The notes beneath the pieces were generated by a model. It did not search any database. It saw nothing but the letters and a program-made list of their open reading frames with translations, and was not told the DNA's origin. Source: Mesorhizobium sp. M2A.F.Ca.ET.046.03.2.1 (GTDB taxonomy: Bacteria > Pseudomonadota > Alphaproteobacteria > Rhizobiales > Rhizobiaceae). Taken from it: a DNA stretch of 64,000 bases. A program made the translations under genes and the position numbers. Each line of letters starts with the position of its first letter. Position 1 is the stretch's first letter. This document shows positions 31,515 to 39,176 of the stretch, piece by piece. Where the stretch lies: the NCBI RefSeq assembly GCF_003952425.1, contig NZ_CP034449.1:2852001-2916000 (forward strand). The letters are read 5' to 3'.

Positions 31515-31793
31515 CCTTTCTCTTCCCATTGCCGTCGCGAGGATCGCAAGCCACCCGCGGGTCGGCGAGAAAAGGCATGAATGTTTGCGCAGTATACACC
31601 CGCCAGATGCCTTTATGCCTGTCAGTTTTTTCCTGATTGCTTCAACTTTTCCTGACATGGGGATCAGCAGAAAAACCGACAACCTCCGCTGATCAGCCCG
31701 AATGTATCGCCGCTATTTCTGCGTGCATCCTTCAAGCGTCCTCCCGGTCATCTTGAACTGCCCGGGAAGCTCAACGCAACGAAGGAGAACGTC

Positions 31794-32209
31794 ATGAGAT
31801 CATCCTGGCCGCGGCCGTACTGTCGGCTCTGACCGGTACGGCATCCGCGCTTTCGATCGGCAGCGGCAATGGCAACGGCAACGGCAATGTCGGCGTCGGC
31901 AACGGCAACGGCAACGGCAACGCCAATACCGGCGCCTACAACGGCAACTTCAACGGCAACGGCAACTTCGGGTTCGGCAACGGCAACGGGAACGGCAACG
32001 GCAACTGGGGCGCCTTCAACGGCAACTACAACGGCAATCTGAATGCCGGCGTCGCGAACGGCAACGGCAACGGCAACGGCAATTTCGGCCTCGGCAACGG
32101 CAACGTGAACGGCAACGGGAACTGGGGCCTCGGAAACGGCAATGCCAACGGCAACGGCAACTGGGGCGCCGGCAACAACGGCAACGGAAACGGCAACGCC
32201 AACCACTAG
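31794..32209 (+). pseudogene. Secreted Asn/Gly repeat protein 1, frameshifted at codon 2-3
   Basis: GAAGGAG precedes the ATG at 31794, but that frame stops after 12 codons. One missing A after base 31797 would join ATG-AGA to an open frame running from 31799 to the TAG at 32207. The repaired product of about 138 residues has a signal peptide (IILAAAVLSALTGTASA) and eight perfect-length 13-residue units of the form GNxNGNGNxGxxN, then an NGN tail. Function unknown. The frameshift may be a sequencing error or a phase-variation-like disruption. It is the first of three related genes. Confidence 0.7.
31865..32176 (+). repeat. Eight tandem 39-base units in Asn/Gly repeat gene 1
   Basis: The units are exactly 39 bases each and encode 13 residues. 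Position 10 is always Gly, and Asn is fixed at 2, 4, 8 and nearly always 13; positions 9, 11 and 12 vary (V, T, F, W, A). The DNA is dominated by GGCAAC. Confidence 0.85.
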
Positions 32210-32404
32210 CGCCGACCAACCGCCAGCGTCGCCAAGTCGACGCTGACGCCTCTGGGATCGCCGAGCCACGCGCCCGTCCCCCGCGCAAAGGCTATCGCGA
32301 CATGTCGCCGGCGGTCCCAGTCCTTTTCGAAGAATGGTCCTTTTCGAAACGGGGGCCAATTTCGAAAGCCCAATTTCAAGCTTAGCCATGGAAGGAGCTC
32401 GCAG

Positions 32405-32857
32405 ATGAAACGCTACGTCATACCGGCGCTATGCCTGGGGTTGTTGAGTGCAACCGCGGCGAAGGCCGACACCACGACGGGCAGCCAGGCCTTCGGCATG
32501 TCGGCTGTCCAGGCGGCGGTCGGCAAATACGGCCAGGCCATCGGCTCGGACGTCAGGAGCATGAATCCGCTCGGTAACTTCGGCGGCAATCTCGGCTACA
32601 AGAACAGCGGCACCGGCAATGTCGGCGCCTTCAACAGCGGTACCGGCAATGTCGGCGCGTTCAACGGCAACAACAACACCTCGGCGACGAGCGGCAACGG
32701 CAACATCGGCTCCTTCAACGGCAACGGCAACACCGGCGAATACAACGGCAACAGCAACATCGGCGCCGGCAATGGCAACTTCAACGGCGGATCGTTCAAC
32801 GGCAACGGCAATGTCGGCGCCTTCAATGGCAACTTCAACGGCCGGGGGAACCGCTGA
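32405..32857 (+). CDS. Secreted Asn/Gly repeat protein 2
   Basis: A 150-residue protein. A signal peptide (1-21, ending near AKA|D) is followed by a short non-repetitive part (22-65) containing GMSAVQAAVGKYGQ. From about residue 67 come two 10-residue SGTGNVGAFN units and then 9-residue units of the form GNxNxGxFN to the end. A strong ribosome-binding site (AAGGAGCT) precedes the ATG. The pattern recalls the xNxGx repeats of mycobacterial MPTR/pentapeptide proteins but I know no characterised homologue. TGA overlaps the ATG of gene 3. Confidence 0.85.
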   Translation: MKRYVIPALCLGLLSATAAKADTTTGSQAFGMSAVQAAVGKYGQAIGSDVRSMNPLGNFGGNLGYKNSGTGNVGAFNSGTGNVGAFNGNNNTSATSGNGNIGSFNGNGNTGEYNGNSNIGAGNGNFNGGSFNGNGNVGAFNGNFNGRGNR

Positions 32858-33345
32858 TGACCGGCCTGAAATCATCCGGGCCCGCCCGGCCCCGCGAGCG
32901 TCGGGTGGCGGCGAGGCTGCTTGGTGGCAACGGCCTCGCGCTCGGCACCCTGCTTGCCGCGTTGCTTGCCGCCGATGCCTCGACCCTGGTCAGGATTGCC
33001 GATCTTCCAATCGGCGCCGGTGTCGCCAACGGCCTTGGCAACACCGGAAATTTCAATGGCCTTGGCAATACCGGACATTTTAACGGCAATGGGAATGCCG
33101 GCAACTTCAACGGCAACGGCAACAGCGGCAATTTCAACGGCAACGGCAATGCCGGGAGCTTCAGCGGCAATTTCAATGGCGGCAGCTTCAACGGCAACGC
33201 CAATTGCGGCAACGGCCACGGCAACGGCTACGCGTCCGACGGCAACGGTACGGGAGCAGCCGGCAATCCGGACCTCTGCCGGTTCTTGAAGGAGCTGAAC
33301 GGCCGGCTGGGACTGCCGCCCGGCACGATTCCGGATTTCGATTAG
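32857..33345 (+). CDS. Secreted or anchored Asn/Gly repeat protein 3
   Basis: A 162-residue protein. A basic N-terminus (MTGLKSSGPARPRERR) and hydrophobic segment (about 20-40) suggest a signal peptide or anchor. Residues 59-121 are seven 9-residue units, consensus GNGNxGxFN. A Cys lies in the last unit and another in the C-terminal tail (NPDLCRFLKELNGRLGLPPG), which could form a disulfide. The start overlaps the stop of gene 2 (TGATG), so translation is coupled. Function unknown. Confidence 0.82.
   Translation: MTGLKSSGPARPRERRVAARLLGGNGLALGTLLAALLAADASTLVRIADLPIGAGVANGLGNTGNFNGLGNTGHFNGNGNAGNFNGNGNSGNFNGNGNAGSFSGNFNGGSFNGNANCGNGHGNGYASDGNGTGAAGNPDLCRFLKELNGRLGLPPGTIPDFD
33031..33219 (+). 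repeat. Seven tandem 27-base units in Asn/Gly repeat gene 3
   Basis: Seven units of 27 bases encode the 9-residue repeat. The first two begin GLGNTG, the others GNxNxG. The 27-base unit equals the 39-base unit of gene 1 minus one GNxN block (12 bases), so the arrays probably share an origin. Confidence 0.8.
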
Positions 33346-33406
33346 GTTCCGCAGTCCGCGCCAATAGTGCTCGCGCCGGGACAGCGTATAGGCAATCCGA
33401 AGTTGG

Positions 33407-34114
33407 TCAGGCCACCACGTCGACGATCGCGGTCAGGAAGCCGGCGAGATCGTCGGTGACGAAATCGACGTCGTCATCATTCGCCGGGTCGCGTTCCCAG
33501 ATTTCCGAGAAGGTCGGTTCGAAATTGCGCGGCACCACCAGCACGGTCGTCATGCCGAGCGATTTCGGCACGGCCAGATTGCGCGCCAGATCCTCGAACA
33601 TCACCGCATTGTGCCCGGTCACCGAGTGCAGTTCGGCGAAGCGTTCATAGGTCTGGCGCTCCGGCTTGGGATTGAGCCCCGCCGCGACGATGTCGAAGAT
33701 GGCGTCGAAATGCTCCAATATGCCGAGCTGGCGCGCGGTGCGCTCGGCATGCCTGCGGTCGCCATTGGTGAAGATGAATTTGCGCCCCGGAAGCTGGCGG
33801 ATCGCCGCGCCCAGCACCGGATCCGGCACCAGTCGCGAATAGTCGATATCGTGCACCTTCTCGAGGAAATCGTCGGGATCGATGCCGTGCCGCTTCATCA
33901 GCCCGTTCAGCGTCGTGCCATATTCCAGGTAGAGTTCCTTCTGCAGCTTGCGCGCGTCGTCGCGCGAAAGCGTCAGCAGCTCGCCGACATAGGCGGTCAT
34001 CTTCACATCGATCTGCGCGAACAGGTTCGAGTGATGCGGATAAAGCGTGTTGTCGAGGTCGAACACCCAGTCCGTGACATGGGCAAAGCGGGCGGGATCG
34101 GGTGTCATTGTCAT
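33407..34114 (-). CDS. HAD-family pyrimidine 5'-nucleotidase
   Basis: A 235-residue haloacid-dehalogenase hydrolase of the SDT1/pyrimidine nucleotidase group. Motifs: DLDNTLYP (nucleophile Asp), FTNGD, Lys-Pro near NPKPE, and FEDLARNL (the D/E metal motif). It should dephosphorylate pyrimidine nucleotides in the cytoplasm. It is divergent from the diguanylate cyclase gene. Confidence 0.9.
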   Translation of the reverse strand: MTMTPDPARFAHVTDWVFDLDNTLYPHHSNLFAQIDVKMTAYVGELLTLSRDDARKLQKELYLEYGTTLNGLMKRHGIDPDDFLEKVHDIDYSRLVPDPVLGAAIRQLPGRKFIFTNGDRRHAERTARQLGILEHFDAIFDIVAAGLNPKPERQTYERFAELHSVTGHNAVMFEDLARNLAVPKSLGMTTVLVVPRNFEPTFSEIWERDPANDDDVDFVTDDLAGFLTAIVDVVA

Positions 34115-34263
34115 GGCTTCTTATGGCATGCCGGCGCTGAAGTTATCCACAACTTATGCGCGTCACGGTATGTGAAAATGGCGTCTCGCTTCAAATTTTA
34201 AAAGTTCCGGAAAGGTCGCCTTCAGCGCTTGCTGGCACAGAGGCTATCCCTTGGGAGCAAGTG

Positions 34264-35025
34264 ATGAGCCGCATATTTCTAAAGGCCGCTACCGTAGCAT
34301 TCGCTTCGGTCGCCGTCTCGCTGTTGTTGACGCTGATTGTGGTTCCGGCAATCGGCTTCCCGATGAGCCGCACGATCTGGCTGGCATCGACGCTATGCCC
34401 GCTCGTGCTCGCCTGGGCCGCCAGCGCGGGCAGCTTCTGGCACAGCGACCGGTTGCAGAACGCGCATCGCGAACTTGCCCGCGCCCACGCGCAACTCGCC
34501 GCGGCGCACAGGCGCCTCTCCGAAAAGGCAAGCCGCGACGACATGACCGGCATGCTCAATCGCGAAACCTTCTTTGCCGCGCTCGATGGGTCGCGGCGCA
34601 AGAGCGATCGTGGCGCGCTGCTCATTATCGACGCCGATCACTTCAAGAGGATCAATGACAGCTACGGTCATCTGACGGGGGACGAAGCGCTGCTTCTGAT
34701 CGCCGGCGCCATCGAGCGTGGTGTGCGCAACGGCGACGTGCTCGGCCGCATCGGCGGCGAGGAGTTCGCGGCTTTCCTGGTCGGCGCCGGCGAGCGTGAG
34801 GCCAAGCATGTCGCCGAACGCATCCGTCGCGAGGTCGAGCTGATCCGTTTCCGCCCTACCGACGGGCGCACCGTGCCGCTCACGGTCTCGATCGGCGGCA
34901 TAAGCTGCGGCGAAGGTGCAACCGTTTCCGATTTGATGCGCGCGGCCGACCGCAGGCTCTACGAGGCGAAGAACCGCGGCCGCAACCTTTCGATACTCGA
35001 CCGCGAGCTTCCCGAAGCGGCTTGA
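34264..35025 (+). CDS. Membrane diguanylate cyclase (GGDEF)
   Basis: A 253-residue protein: two transmembrane helices (about 8-30 and 38-58), a coiled coil (65-90) and a GGDEF domain. The active-site loop is GGEEF (164-168), DADHFKRINDSYGH is intact, and an RxxD inhibitory site (RNGD, 155-158) lies five residues before it. It should make cyclic di-GMP and be product-inhibited. GGGAG precedes the ATG at 34264; the open frame back to 34156 is not used. Confidence 0.92.
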   Translation: MSRIFLKAATVAFASVAVSLLLTLIVVPAIGFPMSRTIWLASTLCPLVLAWAASAGSFWHSDRLQNAHRELARAHAQLAAAHRRLSEKASRDDMTGMLNRETFFAALDGSRRKSDRGALLIIDADHFKRINDSYGHLTGDEALLLIAGAIERGVRNGDVLGRIGGEEFAAFLVGAGEREAKHVAERIRREVELIRFRPTDGRTVPLTVSIGGISCGEGATVSDLMRAADRRLYEAKNRGRNLSILDRELPEAA

Positions 35026-35042
35026 GGCCCCTCGCGGGCGTC

Positions 35043-35142
35043 ATGCATGTCGCCCAAAAGTGCGAAGCGGTTTTGGGGCAACGACATCGAAACAAAACTC
35101 AAAAGCCCGGCGCCTGAACCGCTCCAATGCGACGCGCTTTAG
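35043..35142. repeat. Dispersed repeat B, copy 3 (diverged)
   Basis: Starts GCATGTC and has CGACAT about 40 bases later; ends GCGACGCGCTTTAGG like copies 1 and 2. The middle part differs in sequence. Confidence 0.6.
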
Positions 35143-35296
35143 GAAAACCCTAACCATGTCCATATTCAACCGCGCTAAACTTCCGGGTGTAACGCCGTCT
35201 TCACCCGGGTTTGGCACGGAGTTTGGCCTCCTCGGCGGCATGTGTGCCGTTCAGGAACGGCATGCGTGGATCGAGCCCCCTATCGAAAGACGTATC

Positions 35297-35470
35297 ATGA
35301 GCAGGTTCATAAGAAAAATATCGCGCCGCGTGATCCTGCAGGCCTTGATCACGTTGCCGGCACTGTCGCTGTTCCGCAACCCACCGGCCCCCGCCAACCC
35401 TGACGAGATCGACCGTGATGAAATCGTCGAGATCAACGGATGGATCCTGCGGCGGAGCGACCTCGCATGA
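35297..35470 (+). CDS. Small Tat-signal-like protein preceding the GMC oxidoreductase
   Basis: A 57-residue protein. ISRRVILQALITLPALSLF (about residues 7-25) resembles a twin-arginine signal peptide, followed by a short acidic tail (DEIDRDEIVEINGW). Its TGA overlaps the ATG of the GMC gene by 4 bases. Small Tat-bearing subunits accompany several membrane-bound GMC dehydrogenases, whose large subunits lack their own signal and are exported with the small one; that role is inferred here. The frame is open upstream but GAAAG and the signal favour this start. Confidence 0.65.
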   Translation: MSRFIRKISRRVILQALITLPALSLFRNPPAPANPDEIDRDEIVEINGWILRRSDLA

Positions 35471-36906
35471 TCTTCGACAGCTACGAAGCCTATAAGCAGG
35501 CCGGCTTCAAACCCAGGGCCTGCATCCTCGGCTCCGGGCCGGCCGGCACCACGATCGCCAGGAAGCTGGGCGCCGCCGGCATCCCGGTCGTCGTCCTGGA
35601 GGCGGGCTCGCGCGAGTTCAGCGACGAGTCGCAGGATTTCTACCGCGGTAAGACGGTTGGCGATTTCTACTTCGACCTCGACATCACTAGGCTGCGCTTC
35701 ATGGGCGGCTCGTCCAATCACTGGGCCGGCTGGTGCCGCGTGCTCGACAGCCAAGACTTCGAGCCCAAGGCCTGGGCGCCGGACACCGGCTGGCCGATCA
35801 GCCGCGCCGATGTTGAGCCCTAATCTGAAGGAAGTCCACGACATCCTCGAGCTTCCCGACTTCCGGCCCGACGTGCCGGTTTCGGACGACATACGCTGGG
35901 TGCAATTGATCAAGAGTCCTGCGGTTCGCTTCGGCGAGAAATTCGCCGACGAGCTCGACCGGAGCAAGAACATCGCCGTCGTGCTCAACACCTATGCGAC
36001 CGAGCATATCGGCGACGGCAAGCGCGTCACCGGCGCGAAGCTGTGGTCGAACGGCCAGGACGCCGGCACTTTCAGCGCGGACTATTTCGTCACCTGCACC
36101 GGTGGGCTGGAAAACTCGCGGCTGCTGTTGTGGTCGAATGAGCGTTCGAATGGCGGCGTGGTGCCCAACGCGGCGGCGCTCGGCCGCTACTGGATGGAGC
36201 ATCCGACCTTCGAGGGCGGCAACGCCATTCTCGCCAGCTATTCGGAGTTCGAGGTCGACGCCTCGAACGAAGCCTTCTTCTCGCCGACGCTTGCCGCGAT
36301 GGAGCGGCTGCAGATCATGAATTTCGGCATCCGCCTGATCGAGAGCCCCTATCCCAATGTCAAGAAGTTGATCGCCGACCTCGCCTGCACCGCGCCGAAC
36401 ATGGCGGAGTGGATGTCTTCGCAACTGGACCAGAGGCTGCGTTGCGCCGCCCAGCTCTATGTCGCCTGGGAGCAGGCGCCACTCGCTTCGAACCAGATCG
36501 AGCTGTCGAAGACCGACGTCGATCACGCCGGCGTTCCGCGCATCGAACTGCACTGGAAGAAGTCGCCGCTCGAGCGCCGCACCCTGCTCGAGGGGCTGAA
36601 GCTCTTCGGCACGACGCTGGCGCAGAAGAATCTCGGCCGCGTCCGCATCGACGACTGGATCAGCAACGGCGGCGATTACCCGACCAACGAGGAGACCGCC
36701 GGCCACCATCATATGGGCGGCACCCGCATGGGCACCGATGTCTTGAAGAGTGTCGTCGACGTCAATTGCAAAGTGCACGGCATGGACAATCTCTATGTCG
36801 GCGCCTCATCGGTGTTCTGCACGTCGGGCCAGTGCAACCTACGACGACCATCACCGCGCTCGCCTGCCGCTTGGGCGAGCACCTCGGCAAGCTGATCGCC
36901 GTCTGA
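35467..36906 (+). pseudogene. GMC family oxidoreductase, with two frameshifts
   Basis: A product of about 479 residues is recovered by reading three frames in turn. Part 1 (35467 to about 35821) has the FAD-binding ILGSGPAGTTIARKLG and MGGSSNHWAG. An extra A near 35822 makes a stop (CCC-TAA; expected Pro-Tyr). Part 2 runs to about 36841 and contains HHHMGGTRMG. A missing C in AACCT (expected AAC-CCT) shifts the last part, PTTTITALACRLGEHLGKLI, which ends at 36906. The shifts cancel. The family oxidises alcohols or sugars. Sequencing errors or recent decay are both possible. Confidence 0.8.
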
Positions 36907-37057
36907 TCTCCGAAACGCCGGCGGCGCCGGCGCCTGGTGTGGCAACCGGCGCCGCCTGGGCGCTTTTGGCGAAATTGCAACCGCGTTCAAAGGCCGTAGA
37001 CGGCAATGCGCACCAGCACGGCCGCGGCGGCCAGCGCCACCAGCCGGCGTTGCCGTC

Positions 37058-37480
37058 ATGCGCTGGCAGGACGCCACCCAGGCTTATGACGAGGCGGTGG
37101 GCGCGCGGCTGGGCCTGATCGCGGCCGAGCGGCATTGTCTGGGCCTGCTCTATGCTGGACCGCAATCGGCGGGCGCCGTGGCGGCGGCGACCGGACTGAC
37201 GCCGGCCGCCGTCACTGCATTGATCGACCGGCTGGAGGCGCGCGGCTACGTCACCCGGGCCCGCAGCCTCGAGGACAGGCGCAAGGTGGTGATCGAGGCG
37301 ACCGAGCTGACCAGGGAATTGTCGGAGCGCTATTACGGCACGATCGCGCGCGAGGGGGAGAAGGTGGTGGCGAGCTTCAGCAATGCGGAGCTCGCGACCG
37401 TCCTGCGCTTCATCAATGCCGCGCTGGACCTGCAGAGCGAGCAGTTGGCCAGGATCAAGGCCGAGCCCAATAAGGCTTAG
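37058..37480 (+). CDS. MarR-family transcriptional regulator, N-terminus possibly short
   Basis: A 140-residue protein. The winged-helix core is clear: AAATGLTPAAVTALIDRLEARGYVTRARSLEDRRKVVIEAT. Relatives usually have 10-20 more residues before MRWQDATQAYDEAVGARL, and no ribosome-binding site precedes this ATG, so the true start may be upstream with a base error between. Target unknown. Confidence 0.72.
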   Translation: MRWQDATQAYDEAVGARLGLIAAERHCLGLLYAGPQSAGAVAAATGLTPAAVTALIDRLEARGYVTRARSLEDRRKVVIEATELTRELSERYYGTIAREGEKVVASFSNAELATVLRFINAALDLQSEQLARIKAEPNKA

Positions 37481-37562
37481 ACATCCGCAAGACAAAGCGG
37501 CTCAGCTGCCTCTCGGCAACTGAACCGCCCTGAATGTCGGTTGGGCGAAAACCGACCTCAGA

Positions 37563-37613
37563 ACAATTCCAGGAAAAGCGCTGCCCAGTTTTCCGTCCGG
37601 AGTTGCGTAAAAA
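37563..37613. repeat. Dispersed repeat C, copy 2
   Basis: ACAATTCCAGGAAAAG at the left and TTTTCCGTCCGGAGTTGC at the right match the element at 26570-26620. It ends 2 bases before the phhA stop codon. Confidence 0.8.
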
Positions 37614-37615
37614 GC

Positions 37616-38449
37616 TCAGACCATCGACGGGTCGAGCGCCGGCCGGCCTTTGAACCGCGCCACGATGCCGGCAAGGTCTCCATTAGCGAAGGCATCGCGC
37701 AGCGCATCGAAGGACGGCAGCACGAAATAGGCGCGCTGAAACTTGTCGATCTCGTAGCCGGTGCGCATCACCGTCTCGAGGTCGAACCGCACATGGTGGG
37801 CGTCCTTGCTCTCGACCGCGAATTGCAGCTCGGTGAAGGACGACATCAAGCCGGCGCCGAACGCCTTCACGGGCTGGCCGGGTTCCTGGATGAGGCCGTA
37901 TTCGGCGCTGTACCAGTAAAGCCTGGTGATCATCTCGTCGCCGCCGAGCGCGATCATGTCCTCCGCCTTCTCACCATACATCTGCATGAAATCGGCAAAC
38001 ACCGGCTGGGTCAGGATCGGCACATGGCCGAAGAAATCGTGGAACATGTCCGGTTCGACGATATAGTCGAGCTCCTTCTTCGTCCGCAGCCAGTTGGTGA
38101 CCGGGAAGCGCCGGTTGGCGAGATGGTCGAAGAAGGGGCCGGCCGGAATGAGGCCGGGCACAGCGACGATCTCCCAACCGGTCAGCTTGCTGAGCTTTTC
38201 GCTCACCGCGTCGAAATCGGGAATCCTGTCGAGCAGCCCGAGCGCGGCGACGCCGTCCAGATAGGAACGGTGCGCGAGCTTCTGGGTAAGCTTCGTCTGG
38301 CGGTCGCACAGCGTGCGCCACACCGCCTGTTCCTCGGCGGAGTAGTCGTAGCCTTGCGCCACCGTGAAATCGCCGCGGCAGACCGAATAGTCGCCGCGAA
38401 GGCCCTGCGCCGCGCATTCGGCGGCGTAATCGGCAACGCTGATCGTCAT
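37616..38449 (-). CDS. phhA: Phenylalanine 4-monooxygenase
   Basis: A 277-residue pterin-dependent hydroxylase. The iron ligands are visible: His137 and His142 in MFHDFFGHVP and Glu183 in YWYSAEYGL. It converts phenylalanine to tyrosine, the first catabolic step. A very good ribosome-binding site (GAGAGGAGG) precedes the ATG. The divergent Lrp-type gene is the likely regulator. Confidence 0.96.
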   Translation of the reverse strand: MTISVADYAAECAAQGLRGDYSVCRGDFTVAQGYDYSAEEQAVWRTLCDRQTKLTQKLAHRSYLDGVAALGLLDRIPDFDAVSEKLSKLTGWEIVAVPGLIPAGPFFDHLANRRFPVTNWLRTKKELDYIVEPDMFHDFFGHVPILTQPVFADFMQMYGEKAEDMIALGGDEMITRLYWYSAEYGLIQEPGQPVKAFGAGLMSSFTELQFAVESKDAHHVRFDLETVMRTGYEIDKFQRAYFVLPSFDALRDAFANGDLAGIVARFKGRPALDPSMV

Positions 38450-38588
38450 CGTTTCCTCCTCTCAGATCGTGATCCGTGGATCGTGAAGCGGAGTTTAGAG
38501 GCGGCTGATGAGGCAAATCAGCCTTGTTTGTAGCTTGCCGGCGGATATTGAGGTAAAATCACTCCAATCAACGAGAGATCGACAAGAC

Positions 38589-39065
38589 ATGCCTCAGTTC
38601 GACGAATTTGAGATAAGGATGCTCGACATCCTGCAGCGCGACGGCCGCAAGCCCGTATCGGAGCTGGCGCAGGAGATCGGACTGTCGACAACGCCTTGCG
38701 CGCGCCGCTTCGAGGCCTTGCAGGAAACCGGGATCATAAAGGGTTTTGCCGCCGTGCTCAGCCGCCGCGCCGTCGGCCTGACCGTCGAGGTGTTCATCCA
38801 GGTGCGGCTGGTCAGCCACAGCGACGGCTCACCTGAGAGCTTCATCGCGGCTGTGCAGCGTATGGACGAGGTGTCGTCCTGCTGGACGATGACCGGCGAC
38901 CACGATTTCCTGCTGCATGTCATGGTGCCGTCGGTGGACGATTTGAACGCCTTCGTCATGCACCGGCTGATGCGGTTGCCCGGCGTGCGCGACGTCCACA
39001 CGCAACTGGTGTTGCAGAACATCAAGGGCCCCGGCCATGTGCCGCTCAGCCATCTGCGGAAATAA
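38589..39065 (+). CDS. Lrp/AsnC-family transcriptional regulator
   Basis: A 158-residue regulator. An N-terminal helix-turn-helix (VSELAQEIGLSTTPCARRFEAL) is followed by the AsnC/RAM effector domain. It is divergent from phhA across 139 bases; such an arrangement is common in rhizobia and points to phenylalanine- or tyrosine-responsive control. The ATG at 38589 fits the family length; the frame is open back to 38508. Confidence 0.92.
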   Translation: MPQFDEFEIRMLDILQRDGRKPVSELAQEIGLSTTPCARRFEALQETGIIKGFAAVLSRRAVGLTVEVFIQVRLVSHSDGSPESFIAAVQRMDEVSSCWTMTGDHDFLLHVMVPSVDDLNAFVMHRLMRLPGVRDVHTQLVLQNIKGPGHVPLSHLRK

Positions 39066-39176
39066 CCGTTCACCGGGGCGAATTTTTCCGGAAAAGCTGC
39101 GTGGAAACTGCTGAACCGCGCCAAGGTGGCTTCGTCATCGGCAATTAGCACAAGCGGACCAACATGGAGGTCCGCC

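Noticed and set aside
31748..32389. A 213-codon open frame on the minus strand, rich in Val and Ala, opposite the Asn/Gly repeat gene
   Set aside because: It is the antisense of the GGCAAC repeats, which forces Val/Ala; there is no ribosome-binding site and codon use follows the sense repeat.
31865..33219. The regular 39- and 27-base arrays as a CRISPR array
   Set aside because: The units are contiguous, in frame and protein-coding, with no unique spacers.
36907..37057. A short minus-strand hydrophobic peptide frame in the gap before the MarR gene as a gene remnant
   Set aside because: About 22 codons after a stop, no start and no recognised homology.
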